Made by a program: the position numbers and the translations under genes. 7,861 nt of DNA from Veillonellaceae bacterium (GTDB lineage Bacteria > Bacillota > Negativicutes > Veillonellales > Veillonellaceae), in contig CAAFQR010000107.1 of NCBI GenBank assembly GCA_900765165.1, positions 1-7,861 of the forward strand, given 5' to 3'. Below, piece after piece: positions 1 to 5,500 of this stretch. A model generated the notes under the pieces. It made no database searches, was not told where the DNA came from, and saw only the letters and a list, made by a program, of their open reading frames with translations. Within the stretch, counting starts at the first letter, position 1, and the number at the start of each line of letters is the position of its first letter.

Positions 1-148
1 GTCGAGAGGCGATGTAGCCATCCTTTTGGCGTATCATAAGAAAACTCAGAAAAACTCAAAACACTACTACCAACGAATCCTTCTGGCGGTTCAGAGCACA
101 AAATCTTGCTCTATGTCCGCTCACATCAACATGCCTAGCCGATAAATA
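1..148. repeat. Large palindromic element A, right half only (cut by window edge)
   Basis: Bases 1-9 match the last nine bases of the constant loop seen in the copies near 2242 and 3580. Bases 10-28 are the right strand of an apical stem that differs by one base from the copy at 3597-3615. The 33 bases at 87-119 are identical to 3674-3706 and differ at two positions from 2336-2368. The left arm lies outside the window, so pairing cannot be shown for this copy. The right limit is set by fading similarity to the copy ending near 3796 and is approximate. The element ends about 16 bases before the promoter of the MFS gene. Confidence 0.8.
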
Positions 149-163
149 GGAGCATCAACGGTA

Positions 164-194
164 TTGACTGTATAGCGACCATACAGTTTACGCT
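164..194 (+). promoter_or_regulatory. MerR-type promoter/operator of the MFS gene
   Basis: TTGACT (164-169) and TACGCT (189-194) are separated by 19 bp, the over-long spacer typical of MerR-activated promoters. The spacer and the end of the -35 box hold a perfect dyad, ACTGTAT (167-173), seven bases, ATACAGT (181-187). As recalled, this is the geometry of the Bacillus bmr promoter bound by BmrR. The same site recurs at 3807-3837. The likely binder is the MerR protein encoded at 2467-3336, which is an inference. Transcription would begin near base 200, giving a leader of about 95 bases. Confidence 0.8.
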
Positions 195-229
195 ATCTGT
201 GTACTAAAAAGAATGTAACTGTTATTTCA

Positions 230-249
230 GAACGATGTGGTCATCGTTC
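230..249 (+). other. Hairpin in the MFS leader
   Basis: GAACGATG (230-237) and CATCGTTC (242-249) form a perfect 8-bp stem with a 4-base loop in the predicted leader of the MFS gene, about 35 bases before its ribosome site. No T-run follows, so it does not look like an intrinsic terminator. It could affect mRNA stability or translation; no function is shown by the sequence. Confidence 0.4.
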
Positions 250-295
250 GCTTCGCGTAGGGCAATGCGCGAGGTTTGTACACGGAGGTGTTATT

Positions 296-1642
296 GTGCT
301 AACTATTACGAAAGAAAATAAGATTTTATTAACGGTTATGACGGCGTGTTTTTTGACGCCGTTCACGGGTAATTCGCTGAATATGTCGTTGCCGGACATG
401 GCGAAGGAGTTCGGCGCCAGCACGTCGGCGCTGAGCTGGATTGTGGAAAGTTTTCTCATGACGTGCATGGTGTTGATTTTACCGATGGGGCGGCTAGCTG
501 ACGGCTGGGGCAAGGAGCGCGTGTTCATGACGGGCATGGGCCTGTTCACGGTGGCGTCCATCGTCATTCATTTCGTCACGTCGGTGCCGATGCTCATCGC
601 GGTGCGAGTGCTGCAAGGCGTGGCGGCGTCGATGCTGTTCGCCACGAACATGGCCATCGTCGCGCAGGCGTATCCACCGGAACGACGGGGTAAGGCGCTG
701 GGCATGGCGGTTGCCGTGGTGTACATCGGTGCCGCCATTGGGCCGGTCATTGGCGGCTTCCTCAATTACCGTTTTGGCTGGCGCAGCATCTTTTATTTCA
801 CCATGATTGTGGGCCTTATCGGTCTCGTTATGTCGTGGCGTAATTTCACGGAAAACTGGACAACGGAAGAGAAAATCCACATTCCTTTCGGCGACGTAAT
901 CTTGTACGCGGCGGCGCTCTTTGGGGTCATGTACGGCCTTTCTGAAATAATCACCAACCCGCTCGGTAAATATTTTCTCGTAGGAGGTATCGTGCTGCTG
1001 GCGTTATTCGTGTGGCGTCAGGCTTCTGTGAAATTACCCCTCTTACCGGTGCGAATCTTTATTGAAAATAGGACGTTTTCCTTCTCTAATTTAGCGGCTA
1101 TGTTGAATTATAGTGCTACGTTTGGCATTGCTTTTTTGCTGTCCCTATACCTTCAGATGATAGTCGGCTTTGACTCGGAAAAGGCGGGCATGCTATTGTT
1201 GATTCAATCTGTAATGATGGCGCTCTTGTCGCCGGTCATGGGGAGTCTATCTGACCGGTATGGTTCCGCGTGGCTCGCATCGTCCGGCATGGGCGTTATT
1301 GCCGTTGGGCTTGGCATCATGCTTTATGGTACGCACATCGAATCCGTTGGCTTTATCGTGGGCGCTCTCGTCGTTATTGGACTTGGCTTCGCCATGTTCT
1401 CCGCGCCTAACAACAACGCCATCATGGGATCCGTGCCGCCGAAATACTTCGGTCTTGCCAGCTCCGTCGTAGGCACCGTGCGCCTACTGGGCCAAGTCCT
1501 CAGCATGGCCATCGTAGCCTTAATCCTCTCACGCCATGAAACCGGCGCCGCCACCGCCGTCCTACTTCACAACATCCAATTCGCCATCGTCGTATTTTTA
1601 GTTCTTTGTGTTGTGGGTATGATACCTTCAGCCAAACGCTAA
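296..1642 (+). CDS. MFS drug/organic-compound exporter, 14-TM DHA2-like
   Basis: A 448-residue inner-membrane transporter with about fourteen hydrophobic segments, as in the QacA/EmrB-like DHA2 branch of the major facilitator superfamily. Visible motifs are the N28-xSLPDMAKEFG stretch after helix 1, motif A at G65-R75 (GRLADGWGKER), motif B at R104-xx-QG108, the antiporter motif C at G149-P150-xx-GG154, and a second motif-A-like loop at 316-323 (GSLSDRYG). The start is GTG at 296, set by GGAGGTG at 284-290; no in-frame ATG lies nearby. Expected activity is proton-driven efflux; the substrate cannot be read from sequence. It has its own promoter with a MerR-type operator (164-194), shared with the decarboxylase operon, suggesting export of the aromatic acid or its phenolic product. 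The last codons lie inside the left arm of palindrome B. Confidence 0.9.
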   Translation: MLTITKENKILLTVMTACFLTPFTGNSLNMSLPDMAKEFGASTSALSWIVESFLMTCMVLILPMGRLADGWGKERVFMTGMGLFTVASIVIHFVTSVPMLIAVRVLQGVAASMLFATNMAIVAQAYPPERRGKALGMAVAVVYIGAAIGPVIGGFLNYRFGWRSIFYFTMIVGLIGLVMSWRNFTENWTTEEKIHIPFGDVILYAAALFGVMYGLSEIITNPLGKYFLVGGIVLLALFVWRQASVKLPLLPVRIFIENRTFSFSNLAAMLNYSATFGIAFLLSLYLQMIVGFDSEKAGMLLLIQSVMMALLSPVMGSLSDRYGSAWLASSGMGVIAVGLGIMLYGTHIESVGFIVGALVVIGLGFAMFSAPNNNAIMGSVPPKYFGLASSVVGTVRLLGQVLSMAIVALILSRHETGAATAVLLHNIQFAIVVFLVLCVVGMIPSAKR

Positions 1643-1957
1643 TAGGTGTCGGGCTATCTGCGTACAAGATCGAAGGCTCTGAACGGAAGAAAATCTAAAA
1701 TACAAAGTAGTGTTCTCGTTTTTTCGTGAGCTACTTATGTTGTGCCGAAGGTCGGTCACAACGTTTCTCGACTGTCGCTTGCGCAAGGTCATCGAAATCG
1801 TTGTGGACCGACCTTCTTGCACGTTAGTCATAATTTAGCACCTCAGAAAAAACGAGAACACACTTCTGCTTTAAATTTTTAGCTTTTTCTTTCGTTCAGT
1901 ACATTCCTACCTAGTACGACGGGTAGCCCGACGCCTACAAGCGTTTGGTCGAAGCTA
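1623..1957. repeat. Large palindromic element B (loop core in reverse orientation)
   Basis: An imperfect inverted repeat of about 335 bp. The apical stem is 1747-1763 with 1799-1816 (GAAGGTCGGTC, one bulged base, then ACAACG), and the loop is 1764-1798. The loop is the reverse complement of the constant loop in copies C and D apart from a few edge bases. Outward the arms keep pairing in blocks: GTGTTCTCGTTTTTTC (about 1706-1721) against the complementary run near 1845-1860, and GTCGGGCTA (1648-1656) against TAGCCCGAC (1924-1932). The outermost block, CCAAACGCT at 1632-1640, pairs with a near-complement at 1941-1949 and lies in the last codons of the MFS gene. The outer limits are approximate. 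Confidence 0.85.
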
Positions 1958-1996
1958 CTAGAGGAAAGGAGAGGGGAATTTAGAGCATCGGTGATA

Positions 1997-2026
1997 TTGA
2001 CTATATTCGCCCCCCCATTGTAACTT
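1997..2026 (+). promoter_or_regulatory. Degenerate MerR-type promoter, possibly for the regulator gene
   Basis: TTGACT (1997-2002) and TAACTT (2021-2026) are 18 bp apart. The upstream flank (GAGCATC, then ATTGACT with TAT following) resembles 151-173 before the MFS gene, so the two regions look homologous. The spacer carries seven consecutive C residues (2010-2016), and the clear dyad of the other two sites is lost. If active it would drive the MerR gene through a leader containing the whole of palindrome C. A weaker alternative -10 box is TATGAT at 2424-2429. Confidence 0.4.
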
Positions 2027-2437
2027 GTGTTTATCCATACAACAGTAGGTTATGAAATACCATACGATGATGGCGGCTTTTTGTGTATTAACGAAAACGT
2101 ACTTTAGGCGAGAAGCACAAGTGTACTGAACCGACAGAAAGTTAAAAGAGAGCAGTAGAAGTACGAAGTCGACATTTTTATGTCTCTAAGTAAGAGAAAA
2201 ACGTAACTGAAGCTCCTACACATCGAATCGATGACCTTGCGCAAGCGACAGTCGAGAGGCGATGTGTAGGAGCTTCAGGTTTTTATAAGAGAAGACAAAA
2301 AATGTCGACTTCGGACAATGTGGTTTTTACACTGTCGGTTCAGAACACAAAATCTTGCTCAATGTCCGTTTTCGCTAACGCACAAGCCGCCAATCAGCGC
2401 ATGAAAATTTCATAAAACTGTTGTATGATAAACACAA
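2025..2437. repeat. Large palindromic element C
   Basis: An imperfect inverted repeat of about 413 bp. The apical stem is a perfect 19 bp, 2207-2225 with 2260-2278, around a 34-base loop (2226-2259) that holds the 10-bp palindrome CTTGCGCAAG. Pairing continues outward: GAAGTCGACATTTTT (2166-2180) against the complement near 2300-2313, CTGAACCGACAG (2126-2137) against CTGTCGGTTCAG (2332-2343), GGCGGCTT near 2074-2081 against AAGCCGCC near 2385-2392, and the ends TTGTGTTTATC (2025-2035) against GATAAACACAA (2427-2437). It fills the space immediately before the ribosome site of the MerR gene. Confidence 0.9.
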
Positions 2438-2466
2438 ATACGTACCACGAAGGAGGAGGTTAAGGG

Positions 2467-3336
2467 ATGACTTCGCATTTAATTTCCATTAGCGAGATGG
2501 CGAAGCTGCATGGCATTACGCGGCAGACGTTGATTCATTATGATTCCATAGGCTTGTTCAAGCCGGCTTTTGTCGATGATAAGGGTTATCGATACTACAG
2601 TCGGCGGCAAATCCCGTTGCTCCGGGAAATTTGCTTCTTAAGTACTTTAGGCATAAGTCTGAAGGACATTACTGCTCATTTGCTAGACCGCGATCCGAAT
2701 CGGGAACGCGAATTGTTAGAACAGCAAAAGAAAAAGATTATCAAAGAGATTATCCATCTGGGGTACCTGCGCGATGCTATAACCCATCGCATGCGCCTTT
2801 ACGAAGAAGCTTCGGCGGCCACCGAAATGACCCTCGAAGTGCCATTTATTCAGTATTTTGAGGAACCGCGGCGCGTTATTTTCAAATCATTCGACGACAA
2901 CGTGGACCGCGAACAGCTCCACCTGACCCTGATGGAACTGTGGCGCGAATTATTTCACCACGAACTCCTGCCGTCCCGCGGCTTCGGTACCATACTCCAG
3001 GCCGAATCGCTCATTTCAGGGGACTACTTGAAAAATGCCGGCAGCTACATCATCGTGTCCAGCAACGCCTCGCCGGACCTGTTCAACTGCGACTGCATCG
3101 ACATCGCGCCCGGCTACTACGCGTGCATGTACAAGTACGGCATGCCCTATGAAATGAAATACATCAAGCAACTTCTGCGGTGGATTGCCGACCAGCACAT
3201 GACCGTCAACGGTCCTGCCATCGACGCCTGCCTCCTCGACACCACCTTCTACAAACAAGACGTCACAACCGACTTCTGCTTCCTCCAAATCCCCGTCCAC
3301 ATCGAAAACCCCATCGACAACGGACTTATCCGCTAA
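2467..3336 (+). CDS. MerR-family regulator with GyrI-like effector domain (BmrR-like)
   Basis: A 289-residue cytoplasmic activator. Residues 6-49 are the MerR winged helix-turn-helix (ISISEMAKLHGITRQTLIHY, then the DKGYRYYSRRQI wing). Residues about 80-118 are charged and helical, fitting the antiparallel dimerisation coiled coil. Residues about 124-279 resemble a GyrI-like/BmrR ligand-binding domain, ending in FLQIPV. Length and layout match BmrR, a multidrug-sensing activator that untwists promoters with 19-bp spacers. The start is set by AGGAGGAGGT at 2451-2460, seven bases before ATG. It lies between two transcription units whose promoters carry the same BmrR-type dyad (167-187 and 3810-3830), so it probably controls both. 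The inducer is unknown; an aromatic acid related to the decarboxylase substrate is a reasonable guess. Confidence 0.9.
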   Translation: MTSHLISISEMAKLHGITRQTLIHYDSIGLFKPAFVDDKGYRYYSRRQIPLLREICFLSTLGISLKDITAHLLDRDPNRERELLEQQKKKIIKEIIHLGYLRDAITHRMRLYEEASAATEMTLEVPFIQYFEEPRRVIFKSFDDNVDREQLHLTLMELWRELFHHELLPSRGFGTILQAESLISGDYLKNAGSYIIVSSNASPDLFNCDCIDIAPGYYACMYKYGMPYEMKYIKQLLRWIADQHMTVNGPAIDACLLDTTFYKQDVTTDFCFLQIPVHIENPIDNGLIR

Positions 3337-3349
3337 GCGCCGCAGGCAA

Positions 3350-3796
3350 AACGGACGAAGGCACTATTTTCCTTAACGGACTTAGGGGTGCTAATGTTAG
3401 TTACGAAGCTTATGGGCTGGAGTATGTAGACGTAACGGACTAAGGCGAGAAGCAGAAGTGTACTGAACCGACAGAAAGAATTCTGTAAATGGTAGAAGTG
3501 TGTTTTGAAGCTTTTCAGAGTCGAAATTTAAGATAAAACGTAACAAAAGGATGGCTACAGCGAATCGAAGACCTTGCGTAAGCGACAGTCGAGAGGCGCT
3601 GTAGCCATCCTTTTGACGTATCATAAGAAGACATGGAAAAGCTCAAAACACAGCTACCGAAGAAGATTTCTGTCGGTTCAGAGCACAAAATCTTGCTCTA
3701 TGTCCGTTAATGTCCACATACTTAGCCGCCCATAAGCTAATAGTACTAACATACGTAGCCGCAAAGTCCGTTAAGGAAAAAAGTGCCAAGCCGTTC
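3350..3796. repeat. Large palindromic element D
   Basis: An imperfect inverted repeat of about 447 bp, starting shortly after the MerR stop codon. The apical stem is a perfect 19 bp, 3544-3562 with 3597-3615, around a 34-base loop (3563-3596) that differs from the loop of copy C at two positions. The stem is flanked by AAAA on the left and TTTT on the right, as in a bidirectional terminator. Outer blocks also pair: ACTGAACCGACAGAAA (3462-3477) with the complementary block around 3668-3681, AGCTTATGGGC (3408-3418) with GCCCATAAGCT (3728-3738), and TTCCTTAACGGACTT (3370-3384) with AAGTCCGTTAAGGAA (3765-3779). It ends about 10 bp before the promoter of the decarboxylase operon. Confidence 0.9.
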
Positions 3797-3806
3797 AAAA
3801 AACCTC

Positions 3807-3837
3807 TTGACTGTATTGTAGCCATACAGTTTACGCT
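3807..3837 (+). promoter_or_regulatory. MerR-type promoter/operator of the decarboxylase operon
   Basis: TTGACT (3807-3812) and TACGCT (3832-3837) have a 19-bp spacer and contain the perfect dyad ACTGTAT (3810-3816), seven bases, ATACAGT (3824-3830). Apart from five bases in the middle of the dyad it is identical to 164-194. The expected start of transcription is near 3844, giving a leader of about 135 bases before the decarboxylase start codon. Confidence 0.8.
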
Positions 3838-3896
3838 TACACCAGAAATCGATTCACAAACAGGATATCCGCTAAGTAATAGGTCAGATTATTTCA

Positions 3897-3937
3897 CCTA
3901 ACGAAGAGCGTCTAGCATATAGGCGCTATGTGTTAGG
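3897..3937 (+). other. Leader hairpin of the decarboxylase operon
   Basis: The outer stem CCTAAC (3897-3902) with GTTAGG (3932-3937) and the inner stem AGCGTCTA (3907-3914) with TAGGCGCT (3920-3927, one G-U pair) are separated by a 4x4 internal loop. A second GTTAGG at 3965-3970 overlaps the ribosome site and could compete for the same CCTAAC. A 10-bp direct repeat, ATTTCACCTA, occurs at 3891-3900 and 3945-3954. The structure may tune translation; no known riboswitch class is recognised. Confidence 0.45.
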
Positions 3938-3967
3938 GCAGTTAATTTCACCTATAAGAACACAGTT

Positions 3968-3973
3968 AGGAGG
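3968..3973 (+). promoter_or_regulatory. Ribosome binding site fixing the decarboxylase start
   Basis: AGGAGG lies seven bases before ATG at 3981. It rules out the upstream in-frame ATG at 3930, which has no ribosome site and would add 17 residues read from the leader hairpin. Confidence 0.85.
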
Positions 3974-3980
3974 CAGTAGT

Positions 3981-5492
3981 ATGAGTGAAGTAGCAAAAGA
4001 AGTAAGCGCACCGTTGGCTAAGCCGGCCGTGTATGATTTGCGTTCCGCTTTAGATTTGTTGAAGACAACGCCGGGACAGTTGGTGGAAACGGACGTGGAA
4101 GTAGATCCGTCCGCTGAATTGGCCGGTGTATATCGATATGTAGGCGCTGGCGGCACGGTAGCGCGCCCGACGAAAGCGGGCCCGGCCATGATATTCAATA
4201 ACGTAAAAGGCCATCCGGATGCGAAGGTTGCCATTGGTTTGTTGGCAGACCGCAAACGCGTAGGCATGTTGTTAGGCGAAAAGCCGGAAAATTTGGGCAA
4301 GTTATTGCGCAATTCTGTTAAGAATCCGATTCAGCCGATCGTTGTAGGCAAAGAAAAAGCGCAGTGCCAAGAAGTGGTACACTACGTTACGGACCCTGAT
4401 TTCGATATTCGCAAATTAGTGCCGGCGCCGACGAACACGCCGGAAGATGCAGGCCCGTACATCACGTTGGGCATGTGCTATGCATCGGACACGGAAACTG
4501 GCGAATCGGACGTAACGATTCACCGTCTGTGCTTGCAGTCCAAAGATGAAATCACCATGTTCTTCACCCCGGGTGCTCGTCATTTGGGTACGTTCCGCGA
4601 ACGGGCAGAAGCATTGGGCAAGCCGTTACCGATTTCCATCAGCATTGGCGTTGACCCGGCTATCGAAATTGCGTCGTGCTTTGAACCGCCAACCACACCA
4701 ATCGGTTTCAATGAATTATCCATTGCCGGCGCAATTCGCGGCAAAGCCGTTGAATTGGTACCGTGCTTGACCATCGACGAAAAATGCATTGCTCACGCTG
4801 AATATGTTATTGAAGGCGAATTGGTAGTAGGCCGCCGTATGCGCGAAGACATTAACACCAATACTGGCAAAGCGATGCCGGAATTCCCGGGCTACACGGG
4901 ACCGGCTAATCCGGAAGTACCGGTCATCAAGGTTAAAGCCGTTACGACTCGTAAGAACCCGATTATGCAGACTTGCATTGGACCGTCTGAAGAACATGTA
5001 AGCATGGCCGGTATTCCGACAGAAGCGTCCATCTTTGATATGGTTGAAAAAGCCATGCCGGGTCGTTTACTTAACGTTTACGCAGCGTCTCCGGGCGGCG
5101 GGAAATTCCTCGCTGTGTTGCAGTTCAAAAAAGGTGTACCGTCTGATGAAGGCCGTCAACGTCAAGCTGCTTTACTGGCATTCTCCGCCTTCCCTGAATT
5201 GAAGCAGGTTATTTTAGTCGATGAAGACGTGGATATCTTCGACCTTAAAGACGTAATGTGGGCTATGGTTACGCGTATGCAAGGCGATGTGGACATCATC
5301 AATATTCCAGGCGTTCGCTGTCATCCGCTGGATCCGTCCAATGACCCAACGTGCAGCTACACCATTCGCGACCATGGCATTGCGTGCAAGACCATCTTCG
5401 ACGCCACCATTCCATACAGCGAAAAACACCGTTTCCATCGTGCTGCGTTCAAGGAAGTGGATCCGAAGCACTGGTTGCCGGATTTTGAATGA
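3981..5492 (+). CDS. lpdC: UbiD-family decarboxylase, gallate/protocatechuate decarboxylase-like (LpdC)
   Basis: A 503-residue cytoplasmic, prenyl-FMN-dependent non-oxidative decarboxylase, full length for the family. It closely resembles Lactobacillus plantarum gallate decarboxylase LpdC as I recall it, sharing ETDVEVDPxAEL near 36-47, GVYRYxGAGGTV near 49-60, APTNTPxDAGPYIT near 149-162, EDINTxTGKAMPEFPGY near 289-305 and IGPSEEHVSMAGIPTEAS at 333-350. Likely cofactor and metal residues are R182 (DVTIHR), H201 (GARHLG), E245 (NELSIAGAIRG) and the acidic pair E274/E278 in AEYVIEGE; these are assigned by position in the family, not by alignment. The C-terminal VDEDVDIFD (413-421) is typical. 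Substrates are probably gallate, protocatechuate or another hydroxybenzoate, giving the phenol and CO2. It heads an operon with a permease, ubiX and an LpdD-like gene, under the MerR-type promoter at 3807-3837. Confidence 0.92.
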   Translation: MSEVAKEVSAPLAKPAVYDLRSALDLLKTTPGQLVETDVEVDPSAELAGVYRYVGAGGTVARPTKAGPAMIFNNVKGHPDAKVAIGLLADRKRVGMLLGEKPENLGKLLRNSVKNPIQPIVVGKEKAQCQEVVHYVTDPDFDIRKLVPAPTNTPEDAGPYITLGMCYASDTETGESDVTIHRLCLQSKDEITMFFTPGARHLGTFRERAEALGKPLPISISIGVDPAIEIASCFEPPTTPIGFNELSIAGAIRGKAVELVPCLTIDEKCIAHAEYVIEGELVVGRRMREDINTNTGKAMPEFPGYTGPANPEVPVIKVKAVTTRKNPIMQTCIGPSEEHVSMAGIPTEASIFDMVEKAMPGRLLNVYAASPGGGKFLAVLQFKKGVPSDEGRQRQAALLAFSAFPELKQVILVDEDVDIFDLKDVMWAMVTRMQGDVDIINIPGVRCHPLDPSNDPTCSYTIRDHGIACKTIFDATIPYSEKHRFHRAAFKEVDPKHWLPDFE

Positions 5493-5494
5493 GG
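5491..5494 (+). promoter_or_regulatory. Ribosome binding site fixing the permease start
   Basis: GAGG overlaps the decarboxylase stop codon (5490-5492) and lies six bases before ATG 5501. The alternative in-frame ATG at 5489, which overlaps the stop as ATGA, has no ribosome site in front of it, so 5501 is preferred. The arrangement suggests translational coupling. Confidence 0.65.
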
Positions 5495-5500
5495 TACTCT

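Noticed and set aside
1966..1971. AAGGAG resembling a ribosome site in a purine-rich tract
   Set aside because: The only start codon at usable distance, GTG 1991, is 19 bases on and opens just ten codons before a stop.
3544..3615. Ordinary intrinsic terminator after the MerR gene
   Set aside because: The 19-bp stem with AAAA before and TTTT after could terminate transcription, but the 34-base loop and the 200-bp arms make it unlike a standard terminator; it is reported as part of the palindrome instead.
1..3796. CRISPR array
   Set aside because: The repeats are few, about 0.5-1.8 kb apart, and inverted rather than short direct repeats with regular spacers.
1623..3796. Insertion sequence with a transposase
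   Set aside because: No transposase reading frame exists in any copy and no clear target duplication is visible at the ends. A non-autonomous foldback element remains possible but cannot be shown here.
3397..3901. Small open frames on both strands within the 3337-3980 spacer
   Set aside because: They fall inside palindrome D and its flank, have no ribosome sites and have simple-biased compositions explained by the inverted repeat.
3930..3980. Upstream in-frame ATG extending the decarboxylase by 17 residues
   Set aside because: No ribosome site precedes it, it lies in a leader hairpin, and the family's N-terminus plus the AGGAGG at 3968-3973 favour 3981.
3926..4312. Antisense open frame of 128 codons over the start of the decarboxylase gene
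   Set aside because: It is the complement of a clear UbiD coding region, has no recognisable domain and no convincing ribosome site; its openness follows from codon bias of the real gene.
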